The notes under the pieces are model-generated. The model saw only the letters and a list, made by a program, of their open reading frames with translations, searched no databases and was not told the origin of the DNA. Below are positions 18,414 through 28,127 of a stretch of 64,000 nucleotides of DNA, piece by piece. A program made the translations under genes and the position numbers. Origin of the DNA: Cohaesibacter haloalkalitolerans (GTDB lineage Bacteria; Pseudomonadota; Alphaproteobacteria; Rhizobiales; Cohaesibacteraceae); assembly GCF_003574655.1 (NCBI RefSeq), contig NZ_QNUM01000003.1:372001-436000 (forward strand), in the 5' to 3' direction. Within the stretch, counting starts at the first letter, position 1. The number at the start of each line of letters is the position of its first letter.

Positions 18414-19904
18414 TCAGCCTTCGTAATTGTCTTTCACCAGACGGTCGAGCAGACGCACGCCGAAACCGGAAGCCCAGCCCTGGCTGATTTCCGTCTTTGG
18501 CGCATCCATTGCCGTACCGGCCACATCGATATGCACCCAGTCCACATCGCCGACAAAGCGCTTGAGGAACTGGGCGGCGGTGATGGAACCGGCCCAGCGT
18601 CCACCGGTATTCTTCATGTCGGCGAACTTGCTGTCGATCATCTTGTCATATTCCTTGGCCAGCGGCAGACGCCAGACTGTCTCGCCCGTGGCTGCGCCAG
18701 AGGCACTGAGCTGGGCGCAAAGCGCGTCGCTGTTGGAGAAGATGCCGGCATTGTGCGCCCCGAGCGCCACGATGACCGCCCCTGTCAGGGTAGCCAGATC
18801 GATCATGAAGCGCGGCTTGAAGGTTTCCTTGGAATAATGCAGCAGATCCGCCAGCACCAGACGGCCTTCCGCATCGGTGTTGATCACCTCGATGGTCTGG
18901 CCGGACATGGAGGTGACGATGTCGCCCGGACGCTGGGCATTGCCGTCGGGCATGTTTTCCACGAGCCCGATGATGCCGATCGCGTTGACCTTGGCCTTGC
19001 GCTGGCAAAGGGCATGCATGAGGCCGGTAACCGCTGCCGCCCCGCCCATGTCGCCCTTCATGTCTTCCATGCCGGCAGCCGGTTTGATGGAAATGCCGCC
19101 AGAATCGAACACGACACCCTTGCCGACGAACACCAGAGGCGCTTCATCGTTGAAACCACCCATCCATTTCATGATCGCGACCCGTGGCTTGCGCACCGAC
19201 CCTTGAGCCACGCCCAGAAGAGCATTCATGCCCAGTTTCTCGAGGTCGGCCAGCTTCAGGATTTCCACCTCGGCGCCAAGCTCTTCCAGAGCTTTGGCCT
19301 TGGCGGCGAACTCCTTCGGGCCAAGAACATTGGCAGGCTCGTTGACCAGATCCCGCGCCAGAATCGTGCCGTTGGAAACCGCATCATCAGTCTCCCAGAT
19401 ATTGGCTGCGCCTTCCGCATCGGCAGCAAGGATAGTTACCTTGGCAGCCTTGGCCGCTTCCTTGGGCTTGCCCTTTTCGGTCTTGTAGAGATCGAAGTCA
19501 TAGGCGCGCAGTTTCATACCCATGGCGATCAGTGAAGCGGTTGCCGCATCGATCTCCTTGCCGTTGGCTTCGGCAACGACCATGACGCTCTTGAGCCCCT
19601 TGACCGCGCCCATGGCCGCGCCGCCAAGGGCGGCGAAGTCCCGTTCCGACAGGGCCTCATCACCAAGACCAACAAGCACGATCTGATCGAGATCAGCCCC
19701 GGCAGGCGCAAGGATGCGGATCGTCTTGCAGAAGTCACCCTTGAAATCGGCAGCCGGGATCGCGCGCCCGATTGCGCCACCACTTTTCTCGTCGAGCGAC
19801 TGCCCGACGCCACCAAGCGTAAGGGACTTGTCGACAAACAACACCGCAGCCCCGGTTTCGGGAACTGACAGGGACTCAAACTGAAACGCTGGAAGAGTGG
19901 CCAT
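18414..19904 (-). CDS. pepA: Leucyl aminopeptidase
   Basis: A 496-aa M17 cytosol aminopeptidase, a hexameric two-metal exopeptidase that frees N-terminal leucine and other residues. The N-terminal domain (about 1-165) is the variable macro-like domain; the catalytic domain shows VFVGKGVVFDSGGISIKP with the catalytic Lys and first metal Asp, and the family signature NTDAEGRLVLADLL. Length is standard. GGAGG lies just upstream of the ATG. In E. coli PepA also binds DNA; nothing in the sequence tests that here. It is transcribed divergently from lptF. Confidence 0.96.
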   Translation of the reverse strand: MATLPAFQFESLSVPETGAAVLFVDKSLTLGGVGQSLDEKSGGAIGRAIPAADFKGDFCKTIRILAPAGADLDQIVLVGLGDEALSERDFAALGGAAMGAVKGLKSVMVVAEANGKEIDAATASLIAMGMKLRAYDFDLYKTEKGKPKEAAKAAKVTILAADAEGAANIWETDDAVSNGTILARDLVNEPANVLGPKEFAAKAKALEELGAEVEILKLADLEKLGMNALLGVAQGSVRKPRVAIMKWMGGFNDEAPLVFVGKGVVFDSGGISIKPAAGMEDMKGDMGGAAAVTGLMHALCQRKAKVNAIGIIGLVENMPDGNAQRPGDIVTSMSGQTIEVINTDAEGRLVLADLLHYSKETFKPRFMIDLATLTGAVIVALGAHNAGIFSNSDALCAQLSASGAATGETVWRLPLAKEYDKMIDSKFADMKNTGGRWAGSITAAQFLKRFVGDVDWVHIDVAGTAMDAPKTEISQGWASGFGVRLLDRLVKDNYEG

Positions 19905-20244
19905 GGAGGATTACTTCTTTCTGTTTTCTAAAGGGGTACCGACTGCAATCATTCACAAAAAGCAAGGATAAGAGACGTCGGCCAGATGTATGTTTCTATC
20001 ATTATAGTGGGCACAGGAAAGCTGTGGTTCAAGACATCCCTGCAAACTCAGGCTTGCATAAGAACTCCGTTTGCGCAAACCGTCGCCTATATCATGTGAA
20101 TGAAAGGGAAATATCTCGGATATTATCCAAGACTGCTTAACTGAAATACTAAAATGCTTGCCAGTTGAAGGTGAGCCAGCCATATATCAACCACATTCCC
20201 GAACTAGGGAAAAGAACAATGGCCAGGATTCTGACGAACAGATC
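19905..20244. other. Divergent intergenic region, pepA / lptF (340 bp)
   Basis: No gene is supported. It carries a TATAAT box on the minus strand (20001-20006) that could serve pepA, but no -35 at the right distance, and a better promoter for lptF at 20158-20186. No terminator or obvious repeat is present. Confidence 0.5.
20158..20186 (+). promoter_or_regulatory. Candidate promoter of the lpt operon
   Basis: TTGCCA and CATATA are separated by 17 bp, leaving about 50 nt of leader before the lptF ATG at 20245. Confidence 0.45.
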
Positions 20245-21489
20245 ATGAAGCTGATCGAGCGATACATATTTATGCGCGCCGCGACCGCATTTCTCATGAC
20301 AGTCACTGTGCTGACCGCAATCGTGTGGCTGACGCAGGCCTTGCGTGACATGGATCTGGTGACCGCCAAGGGCCAGACCATCCTGATCTTCATTTCCATG
20401 ACCTCTCTGGTGCTGCCAACGCTGGTGATGACCATTGCCCCCTTTGCCGTGCTCATCGCGGTGGCGGTCACGCTCAACAACCTCAATGCCGACAGTGAGC
20501 TGGTGGTGATCAACGCAACCAGCGCGCCGCCATGGGTCGTGGTCAAGCCTATCGTCATTCTCGGGCTGGTCGCAACCCTTCTGGGTGGCTATCTCAGCCT
20601 CTATGCCGCCCCCGAGGCGCTTGGGTCCCTGCGCGGGTTCATCACTCAGGTGCGCGCCGACCTTGTCGCCAACATCGTCAAGGAAGGCATCTTCTCCGAG
20701 ATCGAGGATGGCATGACCTTCCACATCCAGAAAAGAGAGCCCAACGGCATCATGCGTGGCCTGTTCCTTTCGGATGAACGCGACCCGCAGAAGCATATTG
20801 TCTATTCTTCGGAATTTGCCCAGATCATCGAAACCAACGCGGGCACATTCCTGAGCATGGAAAACGGCACCATCCAGCAGCAGCAGACCAAAGCCACCAA
20901 ATCCGGCGAGATTGACGAAACCAACCCGGATTTTGCTTCGGTCAACATCATCAGTTTTGATTCCTATGCCATCGACCTGTCGAAATTCACCGGCGTCGAT
21001 GACAGCCAGCCGAAATTCTTCAAGCCAAGAGAGCTGACCACCGACGCTCTCCTGTATCCGGACAAGGACGACCCGACGATCTCCCGCCAACCCGGCGTGG
21101 CCCGATCCGAATTGCACGACCGCTTCACCAACCCGCTCTACAATCTTGTGTTTGCCACCATCGTTGCGGCCTTTCTGGCTCAGGTGCGCACCACCCGCGA
21201 GCGACGCGGCAGCGCCATTCTGGTCGCCATTGTCCTCGTCTCCGGCCTGCGTCTGGGAGGCTTCGGTCTGACCAGCCTGGCCATCCAAACCCCGGTTGCC
21301 GTCCCCTTCATGTATGCGTTGCCAATCCTGTCGATTCTGGTCGGTCTGTGGATCGTGCTCAGCGGTCGCCGCCTGACCGCGATGGACAATCTCATCAGGA
21401 TTATGGAGTTGTTTAACGACCGCATTTTGCATATGGTCGGAAAACTGCGGCGCAAGCCCAAACCGAAAGCGCCGATCCTAGAGCCGTGA
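20245..21489 (+). CDS. lptF: LPS export permease LptF
   Basis: A 414-aa YjgP/YjgQ-family membrane protein. With LptG it forms the transmembrane part of the LptB2FG machine that extracts lipopolysaccharide from the inner membrane. It starts MKLIERYIFMRAATAFLMTV, has three N-terminal membrane segments, a large periplasmic beta-jellyroll region (about residues 110-290) and three C-terminal segments with FYNLVFATIVAAFLA-like and VAVPFMYALPILSILV stretches. The ATG at 20245 is preferred; the upstream in-frame extension overlaps the promoter. lptG begins one base after the stop. Confidence 0.93.
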   Translation: MKLIERYIFMRAATAFLMTVTVLTAIVWLTQALRDMDLVTAKGQTILIFISMTSLVLPTLVMTIAPFAVLIAVAVTLNNLNADSELVVINATSAPPWVVVKPIVILGLVATLLGGYLSLYAAPEALGSLRGFITQVRADLVANIVKEGIFSEIEDGMTFHIQKREPNGIMRGLFLSDERDPQKHIVYSSEFAQIIETNAGTFLSMENGTIQQQQTKATKSGEIDETNPDFASVNIISFDSYAIDLSKFTGVDDSQPKFFKPRELTTDALLYPDKDDPTISRQPGVARSELHDRFTNPLYNLVFATIVAAFLAQVRTTRERRGSAILVAIVLVSGLRLGGFGLTSLAIQTPVAVPFMYALPILSILVGLWIVLSGRRLTAMDNLIRIMELFNDRILHMVGKLRRKPKPKAPILEP

Positions 21490-21490
21490 C

Positions 21491-22582
21491 ATGATGCCCA
21501 CTATCATCTTCCGTTATTTTGCAAAGCGGTTTCTCTGGTCGATTCTGGCGATTTTCCTCGGCTGTTTTCTGCTTATCCTGCTGGTCGACTATGTCGAGCT
21601 GATCCGTCGTGGCGGCAACAAGGAAACCGCCGACGCCTTCAGCCTGTTCCTGATGTCGCTTTACCGGGTGCCTGAACTGACCGAAAGAATCCTGCCGTTT
21701 GCCACGTTGTTCGGCTCGATTGCGGCATTTCTCAGCCTGTCCCGTCGCCTTGAACTGGTGATCGTCCGCGCCTCGGGCATGTCGGCATGGCAGTTTGTCA
21801 GCCCCGCGCTGTTTGTCGCCCTGGCCATCGGTGTCTTTGCCACCACGGTCTACAATCCCGGTGTCGCCATTCTCAAGGAAAAGTCGCTGGAAATCGATGC
21901 GCGCATTTTCGGCGCTAGTTTCTCGACCAGTGGACAACCGGCGAGCCAGGGGTGGGTACAGCAGAAGGGCGAAGATGGCGACTCGATCCTCAAGGCCCGA
22001 GCCACCTTCGACAACGGCCGCCAGCTCGGCGGCGTCACCGTTTTCTCCTATGATTCCGAAGGCAAGTTCATTGAACGGGTCGATGCGAAATCGGCGGAAC
22101 TGGAGCCCGGCTACTGGCATCTGTCCGACGTTCTGGTCAGTTCCGCCAGCGCCGCCCCACGCCACTATGACACCTACCTCGTCAGCACCCACCTGACGCC
22201 TCAGGAAGCCAGCGAAACCATCGCCAATCCTGATTCTGTGCCCTTCTGGGACCTGCCTGCGATCATCGATCAGGCCAGTCGCGCCGGATTGCCTGCGTAT
22301 AAATATCGCCTGCGTTATCAAACTCTTTTGGCAAAACCGCTGCTTTTGGCCGCAATGGTCCTGATTGCCGCAACAGTGTCCCTTAAAATTTTTCGCTTTG
22401 GCAATGTGGGAAAGATGATTCTGGGTGGCGTTATCGCTGGCTTCGTGCTTTATGTAGTCACAGAATTAGCTAAAGATTTAGGAAATACAGGGTTGGTTAA
22501 CCCAATTCTGTCAGCTTGGCTTCCAGCGATTGTGGCATCCTTGATGGGTTTCTCAATTTTATTGTATCAGGAGGACGGATAA
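21491..22582 (+). CDS. lptG: LPS export permease LptG
   Basis: A 363-aa YjgP/YjgQ-family protein, partner of LptF. It has an N-terminal membrane segment (FLWSILAIFLGCFLLILLVD), the conserved VPELTERILPFATLFGSIA loop typical of LptG, a periplasmic domain (about 120-265) and three C-terminal membrane segments ending in LMGFSILLYQEDG. It is one base behind lptF and 3 bp ahead of lptD, so the three genes are translationally coupled. The ATP-binding subunit LptB is not in the window. Confidence 0.93.
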   Translation: MMPTIIFRYFAKRFLWSILAIFLGCFLLILLVDYVELIRRGGNKETADAFSLFLMSLYRVPELTERILPFATLFGSIAAFLSLSRRLELVIVRASGMSAWQFVSPALFVALAIGVFATTVYNPGVAILKEKSLEIDARIFGASFSTSGQPASQGWVQQKGEDGDSILKARATFDNGRQLGGVTVFSYDSEGKFIERVDAKSAELEPGYWHLSDVLVSSASAAPRHYDTYLVSTHLTPQEASETIANPDSVPFWDLPAIIDQASRAGLPAYKYRLRYQTLLAKPLLLAAMVLIAATVSLKIFRFGNVGKMILGGVIAGFVLYVVTELAKDLGNTGLVNPILSAWLPAIVASLMGFSILLYQEDG

Positions 22583-22585
22583 AGT

Positions 22586-24919
22586 ATGCGTCGTACCGTC
22601 CAGACCGCATTTTGGAATGAAACTGTTTCCCGTGCAGACAAGGTTGCTCGTCTGCGCGCTGGCCTGCTTGCGTCAGTACTCCTGATTGCGCCGTCATCTG
22701 CCCTTGCCGCCACTGCGCAGGACATGCTTTCCGGCGCCAAGATCCAGAAGCCCGACGAGAATTCCCGCATGCTGGTTGAAGCCGACCAGATGGTCTATGA
22801 CTATGACAACGAGCGTGTATCCGCAGTTGGCCATGTCCAGATCTATTATGGCGACTACACCCTGCAGGCCGACAAGGTTACCTACAATCAGAAATCCGCT
22901 CGCCTGATTGCCGATGGCAATGTGCGCATCACGGAGCCCGGCGGCAACGTGATGACGGCGAACTATATCGACATTACCGAGGATTTCCGCACCGGTTTTG
23001 TCCGGTCCCTGCGCGTTCAGACACCCGAGAAAGCCCGCTTTGCGGCCGACAAGGCCGAACGCCGCGACGACGACATCACCATCTTCGACAAAGGTGTCTA
23101 CACCACTTGCGAGCCGTGCCGTGACAACCCTCAGAAATCACCGCTCTGGCAGATCAAGGCCTCCCGGATCATCTACAATTCCAAAGACAAGATGGTCTAT
23201 TACAAGGCCGCCAAGTTCGAGTTTCTTGGTGTCCCGCTGCTCTACACCCCCTATCTGGCCCATCCGGATCCTTCCCGCAAACGCAGTTCGGGCTTTCTGG
23301 CCCCACGTGGCGGCTATAACAGCGATCTGGGCTATTATGCCACTCCGCGCTACTTCTGGGCGCCGTCCGACAGCTATGACATCACCTTCTCGCCGACCTA
23401 CTATTCCAAGCAGGGTCTCATGGCGAATGCGACATGGCGTCAGCATGTCGGCATCGGCACCTACAATGTGCGCGTAGCTGGCATCTCGCAGCAGGACAAG
23501 AGCGCCTTTGCAGGCACGAGCGGCTACAAGGATTTCCGTGGCGCTGTCGAGAGCGCCGGCGAGCTCAATCTTTCCAGCAAGTGGAAATTCGGCTGGGACG
23601 TCTCCCTGCTCTCGGACAAGCTTTTCCTGCGCGATTACAAGCTGATCGGCGACGTGGAAGACAAGCGCTCCACGCTCTATCTGGTCGGCCAGGGTGAGCG
23701 CAACTATTTTGACGCCCGCGCCAACTACTACAACATCATGACCGACAGCCTGAACCAGTCGGAACAGGCCGTGGTTCATCCGTCGATCGATTACAGCGCC
23801 TTTTCCGAGAATCCGATTGTCGGCGGCGAAGGGCGGATCAAGATCAACTCCACCTCGATCACCCGCGACGAACTGAGCCAGACGACCGTTGGCGGCGTGA
23901 CCCGCACCGATGGTGTCAGCGGCACCTATAACCGCACCAGCGTCGAAGCCAGTTGGAAGCGCAAGATCATCGCACCGGGTGGCCAGGTCATCACGCCGTT
24001 CACCTCCCTGCGCGGCGACGTCTACTGGATGCCGAGCCAGTCCGGCGCACCGGCTGCGCTGGTTGACGAGTCGATTGCACTGAGGGGCACGCCGACTGTC
24101 GGTGTCGACTATCGTCTGCCAATCCTGATTTCGGCCGGCAACACCTCGCATATCATCGAACCGATTGCACAGGTCATTGCCAGCCCCAATGAAACCCATA
24201 TCGGCAAGTTGCCGAATGACGATTCGCAGAGCCTGATTTTCGACGACACCATCCTGTTCGACCCGAACAAGTTCTCCGGCTATGACCGCGTCGAAGGTGG
24301 CACCCGCGCCAATATCGGCTTCCAGTATCGCATGCAGATGGCCAATGGCTGGTCTGTCAACGCGCTGGCTGGCCGTTCCATTCATCTGGCCGGGACCAAC
24401 TCCTTCTCGACCGATGACCTGACGAGCACGGGCCTTGACAGTGGCCTCGACAAGTCCCGGTCCGACTATGTCGCCCGCGTAGGCGTCAACAGCAACAAGG
24501 GCATTGCAGCCGTTGCACGCGGTCGCTTTGATGCCGATACCGCAGAGCTGAAGTTTGCGTCCCTCTCCGCTTCCGGCACCTATGACCGCTATTCCGGCTC
24601 CATCGGCTATGCCTATACCGACAAGCGACCTTCGGCGGGCATTGATGAAGTGCGTCAGGAAATTACGACCACCGCAAACATCAAATTTGCCGACTTCTGG
24701 TCTGTTGGCGGTTCCAGTCAGTATGACATTTCCGGTCGCGGTCTTGTAAGTGGTTCTGTGCGGCTGAAGTATGAAGACGAGTGTTTCGCCGTGAGTCTGA
24801 AATACTCCCAGACCCGCGAGACCTATTCGGATACGACCAGCGACAAGACGGTCATGCTGCAGTTTGATTTCAAATCGCTGGCAGATGGTCAGTTGAGCTA
24901 TTCCAGAGAATCCAACTAG
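22586..24919 (+). CDS. lptD: LPS-assembly protein LptD
   Basis: A 777-aa outer-membrane beta-barrel that inserts LPS into the outer leaflet. A signal sequence lies at about residues 17-48 (LLASVLLIAPSSALAAT), after an unusually polar first 25 residues. The OstA/LptA-like beta-taco domain covers about 55-170 (VEADQMVYDYDNERVSAVGH); the barrel fills the rest, ending in FDFKSLADGQLSYS. Cysteines at TTCEPCRDNP and one at YEDECFAVSL are candidates for the disulfides that E. coli LptD needs, though the pattern is shorter. GGAGGACGG sits upstream of the ATG. Confidence 0.94.
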   Translation: MRRTVQTAFWNETVSRADKVARLRAGLLASVLLIAPSSALAATAQDMLSGAKIQKPDENSRMLVEADQMVYDYDNERVSAVGHVQIYYGDYTLQADKVTYNQKSARLIADGNVRITEPGGNVMTANYIDITEDFRTGFVRSLRVQTPEKARFAADKAERRDDDITIFDKGVYTTCEPCRDNPQKSPLWQIKASRIIYNSKDKMVYYKAAKFEFLGVPLLYTPYLAHPDPSRKRSSGFLAPRGGYNSDLGYYATPRYFWAPSDSYDITFSPTYYSKQGLMANATWRQHVGIGTYNVRVAGISQQDKSAFAGTSGYKDFRGAVESAGELNLSSKWKFGWDVSLLSDKLFLRDYKLIGDVEDKRSTLYLVGQGERNYFDARANYYNIMTDSLNQSEQAVVHPSIDYSAFSENPIVGGEGRIKINSTSITRDELSQTTVGGVTRTDGVSGTYNRTSVEASWKRKIIAPGGQVITPFTSLRGDVYWMPSQSGAPAALVDESIALRGTPTVGVDYRLPILISAGNTSHIIEPIAQVIASPNETHIGKLPNDDSQSLIFDDTILFDPNKFSGYDRVEGGTRANIGFQYRMQMANGWSVNALAGRSIHLAGTNSFSTDDLTSTGLDSGLDKSRSDYVARVGVNSNKGIAAVARGRFDADTAELKFASLSASGTYDRYSGSIGYAYTDKRPSAGIDEVRQEITTTANIKFADFWSVGGSSQYDISGRGLVSGSVRLKYEDECFAVSLKYSQTRETYSDTTSDKTVMLQFDFKSLADGQLSYSRESN

Positions 24920-25065
24920 GAAAGCCGCTGGCCGTCTTCAGTTAGCCGCAATTTATTGCATAATGATCCGGCGTCAATCGTGGACAAAAATGACGCGCTT
25001 CTGCAGGCAGGCTTGCGGAATGTCCACTGACAAATCGTTTTAATAGCACCGTGATGAGCCCTTTC

Positions 25066-26010
25066 ATGAAGCACGTTCAATTGAAGAAGACCTTGTCAAT
25101 TTTCGCCCTTGCCGTGTTCGTCCTGTCGGCGAGTGCGCAAATCCAGCGTGCTGTGGCCAGCACGATCAAGGCCGTCGTCAATGGTGCTGTGATAACGGAT
25201 TTCGACATCGCACAGCGGCAGCGACTGGAACGCCTGCTTTCCGGTGGACGACGGACCCTTGGCTCCACCGCAGCCCTCAATGTGCTCATCGATGACAAGC
25301 TCAAGCTGTTTGAAGCGCGTAACCGCAACATGACCCCGTCAGACGGTCAGATCGAGAACGCCATCCAGAACATGGCCCGCAACGCCAAGATGGACAAGAA
25401 ACGCCTCGTTTCGATTTTCAGTCAGGCAGGCGTCAATATCGAGACCCTGAAGGATTGGCTGAAGGTCCAGCTCTCCTGGCGAGATCTGGTGGAAGCCCGT
25501 TTCAACACGCAGGTTCATGTGGACGAGGCCGAAATCTACCAGATGCTGAATGATCAGGCCAAGAAGGACGGCACCGTGCAGGATGCCATCCAGTTCGACC
25601 TGACACGCGTGCTTTTCATCACTCGGGCGAAAGCCTCCAGCGCTGCCAAGAATCAGCGGCTGGTCGAAGCAAAACGGTTCCAGAGCCGGTTTGCTTCCTG
25701 TGAGAAAGATCTTGAAGCCGCTCGCAATCTGACCGACGTTGCCGTTGAGCGCATCGGACGCAAATCGACCACAGACCTGCCGGAGCCCCTTGCCAAGCGC
25801 CTGAGGGATACGGAGGTCAACAAGCTGACGCCGCCAATCCAGGTCGGTGATGGATATGAAATGGTCGCCGTTTGCGGCAAGAAGGACCTTGGTAAACAGG
25901 CAACCCTGCGCACCGAGGTGCAGACCAAGCTTCGCGATGAAAAAAGCAAGGTGATGGAACGCAAATACATCTCCGAGCTGCGCGCCACCGCCATCATCGA
26001 CAAGCGCTAA
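25066..26010 (+). CDS. SurA-like periplasmic chaperone / peptidylprolyl isomerase
   Basis: A 314-aa exported protein. A signal peptide is clear (KKTLSIFALAVFVLSASA). The SurA N-domain follows with STIKAVVNGAVITDFDIAQR (about residues 32-51) and continues to about 165. The rest corresponds to one parvulin-like region (about 170-275), poorly conserved and lacking the usual His-containing parvulin motifs, so isomerase activity is doubtful. In E. coli SurA folds outer-membrane proteins, LptD among them, which fits the position just after lptD. I chose the ATG at 25066; ATG 25054 or GTG 25051 are possible. Confidence 0.85.
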   Translation: MKHVQLKKTLSIFALAVFVLSASAQIQRAVASTIKAVVNGAVITDFDIAQRQRLERLLSGGRRTLGSTAALNVLIDDKLKLFEARNRNMTPSDGQIENAIQNMARNAKMDKKRLVSIFSQAGVNIETLKDWLKVQLSWRDLVEARFNTQVHVDEAEIYQMLNDQAKKDGTVQDAIQFDLTRVLFITRAKASSAAKNQRLVEAKRFQSRFASCEKDLEAARNLTDVAVERIGRKSTTDLPEPLAKRLRDTEVNKLTPPIQVGDGYEMVAVCGKKDLGKQATLRTEVQTKLRDEKSKVMERKYISELRATAIIDKR

Positions 26011-26075
26011 CCCCAATATGCGCCTATCCAACGGCTGTTGTATGGTATAATACTCATTATTGTGCCAAAAAGTCA

Positions 26076-26109
26076 GTCTCTGCCGCCTGCGGCAGGGACC
26101 TTTTGTTTT
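26076..26109 (+). terminator. Terminator or attenuator before pdxA
   Basis: An 11-bp stem (26076-26086 with 26089-26099, one T-G pair) is followed by CTTTTGTTTT. It ends 27 bp before the pdxA ATG. It may end the lpt-surA transcript or act in the pdxA leader. Confidence 0.7.
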
Positions 26110-26135
26110 CAATCATCGATATCCGGAATAATTCC

Positions 26136-27140
26136 ATGGCTTCCAATCGCGATATTCTGGCTGTATCCATCGGCGAACCCGCCGGGATTGGCCCTGAAAT
26201 CATCCTCAAGGCTTGGCTTTCGAGGGAAAAGGAAGGGCTGAACCCCTTCGTCGTCTTCAGCGATCCCGAGCTCTTGAAGGCGCGCGCGCGTCTGTTCGGC
26301 CTGACCGTTCCGGTACGGGTTTGCAAGCCGGAGGAGGTGTTCGACGCCTTCCCTATGACCTTGCCGGTGATTCCCCTTGAAAACAAGCTGAGTGACAATC
26401 CCGGCGAGCTGGAAGTCTGCAACGCACCCGGCGTCATCGAGTCGATCGAAAAGGCAACCGACGCCGTCTTGACCGGTCAGGCAAAGGCCATCGTTACGCT
26501 TCCGATCCAGAAGGCCAATCTCTACGACTACGGCTTCAAGCATCCCGGCCACACCGAATTCCTCGGCGCGCTCTCCGAGCAGCATACAGGCCAGAAGGTT
26601 CAGCCCGTCATGATGCTTGCAGGCCCGGAATTGCGAACCATCCCGGTCACCGGCCACATCGCGATCAACCGGGTTGCACCTTCCCTGACCCCTGAATTGC
26701 TGGAAAGCATCACCCGGATCACGATTCACGACCTGCAAACCCGGTTCGGCATCGACAAACCGAAGATCGCCATTGCTGGTCTCAATCCGCATGCAGGCGA
26801 AGGCGGCGCCATGGGCAAGGAAGATGCTACGATTATCGCACCGGTCATCGAGAAGCTGAAGAAGGAAGGCTTTGCCGTTACCGGCCCGCATCCGGCAGAC
26901 ACCCTGTTCAACAAGAATGCGCGCAAGAAATATGATGTCGCGCTGGCTATGTATCACGATCAGGCGCTGATTCCGGTCAAGACCATCGCTTTTGACGAAA
27001 CCGTCAATGTCACGCTTGGGCTGCCTTTCATGCGCACATCACCTGACCATGGCACGGCGCTGGACATTGCCACCAAGGGCATTGCCAATCCGTCCAGCCT
27101 GTTGGCTGCTCTCAAGCTGGCCAACGAAGTGAAGATTTGA
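26136..27140 (+). CDS. pdxA: 4-hydroxythreonine-4-phosphate dehydrogenase
   Basis: A 334-aa PdxA, which oxidises 4-phosphohydroxy-threonine with NAD in the DXP-dependent route to pyridoxal phosphate. Motifs: SIGEPAGIGPEI at about residues 9-20, LPIQKANL, the metal and substrate block KHPGHTEFLGALSEQ with metal His, GLNPHAGEGGAMG, and MYHDQALIPVK. The ATG at 26136 was chosen; the TTG at 26103 lies within the T run of the hairpin above. It is followed after 48 bp by rsmA, the conserved pdxA-rsmA pair. Confidence 0.95.
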   Translation: MASNRDILAVSIGEPAGIGPEIILKAWLSREKEGLNPFVVFSDPELLKARARLFGLTVPVRVCKPEEVFDAFPMTLPVIPLENKLSDNPGELEVCNAPGVIESIEKATDAVLTGQAKAIVTLPIQKANLYDYGFKHPGHTEFLGALSEQHTGQKVQPVMMLAGPELRTIPVTGHIAINRVAPSLTPELLESITRITIHDLQTRFGIDKPKIAIAGLNPHAGEGGAMGKEDATIIAPVIEKLKKEGFAVTGPHPADTLFNKNARKKYDVALAMYHDQALIPVKTIAFDETVNVTLGLPFMRTSPDHGTALDIATKGIANPSSLLAALKLANEVKI

Positions 27141-27188
27141 TAATCAGGACAAATCTGAGATTCGTCGGCAAGCTTGAAAGACACATGA

Positions 27189-28037
27189 ATGGCCCAGATT
27201 GATGATCTTCCGCCCCTGAGGGACGTAATAGAACGGCACGACCTGCGGGCCAAGAAAAGTCTGGGCCAGAATTTCCTGCTCGACCTCAACCTGACCTGCC
27301 GTATCGCCCGCTCCGCGGGCGATCTGACCAACCATACGGTCATCGAGGTCGGCCCCGGCCCCGGCGGTCTAACCCGTGCGCTGCTGCATGAAGGCGCAAA
27401 GCGGGTCATCGCCATCGAGATGGACCCGCGCGCGCTTGGTGCCCTTGAAGAGATTTCGGCCCATTATCCCGGCCGTCTGGAAGTCATCGAAGGCGATGCG
27501 CTCAAGGTCGACATGGCCAGCCTGGTGGATGAGGGGCCCGTGCGGATCGTCGCCAACCTGCCCTACAATGTCGGCACGCAACTGCTGCTGAACTGGCTGG
27601 AACTGGACCCATGGCCCCCCTTCTACGAATCGCTCACGCTGATGTTCCAGAAGGAAGTGGCAGAGCGCATCATCGCCACGGAAGAAGACAAGGCCTATGG
27701 CCGCCTTGGCGTCATCGCAGGCTGGCGCACCCACGCCGACAAGCTGTTCGACGTGGCAAAGGAATGCTTCAGCCCGCCGCCCAAGGTCACCTCCTCCATT
27801 GTGCATCTGACCCCGAAGGCCAATCCCCTTCCCTGCAATCTGCGCTCGCTGGAACAGGTAACGGCCGCCGCCTTTGGTCAGCGCCGCAAGATGCTCCGTC
27901 AGAGCCTCAAGAGCCTCAATGTCGATCACCTCGCCCTCATCGAGGATGCAGGGCTTGATCCGACCCAGCGGGCCGAAACCGTCTCTGTGGAAGGGTTTGT
28001 CGCCATGGCCAATTGTCTTGACCGCATGCGCAACTAA
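27189..28037 (+). CDS. rsmA: 16S rRNA (adenine1518/1519-N6)-dimethyltransferase
   Basis: A 282-aa KsgA/RsmA enzyme that dimethylates two adenines near the 3' end of 16S rRNA during late 30S assembly, using S-adenosylmethionine. It shows [10 protein letters not shown] (about residues 21-30), motif [15 protein letters not shown], the acidic IEMDPRAL, and catalytic motif [13 protein letters not shown]. The C-terminal helical domain contains [15 protein letters not shown]. The ATG at 27189 gives the standard N-terminus; an overlapping ATG at 27185 is out of frame and stops at once. It ends at a bidirectional terminator facing gmk. Confidence 0.96.
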   Translation: MAQIDDLPPLRDVIERHDLRAKKSLGQNFLLDLNLTCRIARSAGDLTNHTVIEVGPGPGGLTRALLHEGAKRVIAIEMDPRALGALEEISAHYPGRLEVIEGDALKVDMASLVDEGPVRIVANLPYNVGTQLLLNWLELDPWPPFYESLTLMFQKEVAERIIATEEDKAYGRLGVIAGWRTHADKLFDVAKECFSPPPKVTSSIVHLTPKANPLPCNLRSLEQVTAAAFGQRRKMLRQSLKSLNVDHLALIEDAGLDPTQRAETVSVEGFVAMANCLDRMRN

Positions 28038-28067
28038 GCGCCTGCAAACACTCAACCCTATAGCAAC

Positions 28068-28102
28068 AAAAGGCCCGGACACGCATGCATCCGGGCCTTT
28101 TG
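28068..28102. terminator. Bidirectional terminator, rsmA / gmk
   Basis: A perfect 12-bp stem (28068-28079 with 28090-28101) with a 10-nt loop and A/T ends on both sides, between the convergent rsmA and gmk genes. Confidence 0.9.
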
Positions 28103-28127
28103 CATTGCTACAGAAACTGGTTCGAGA

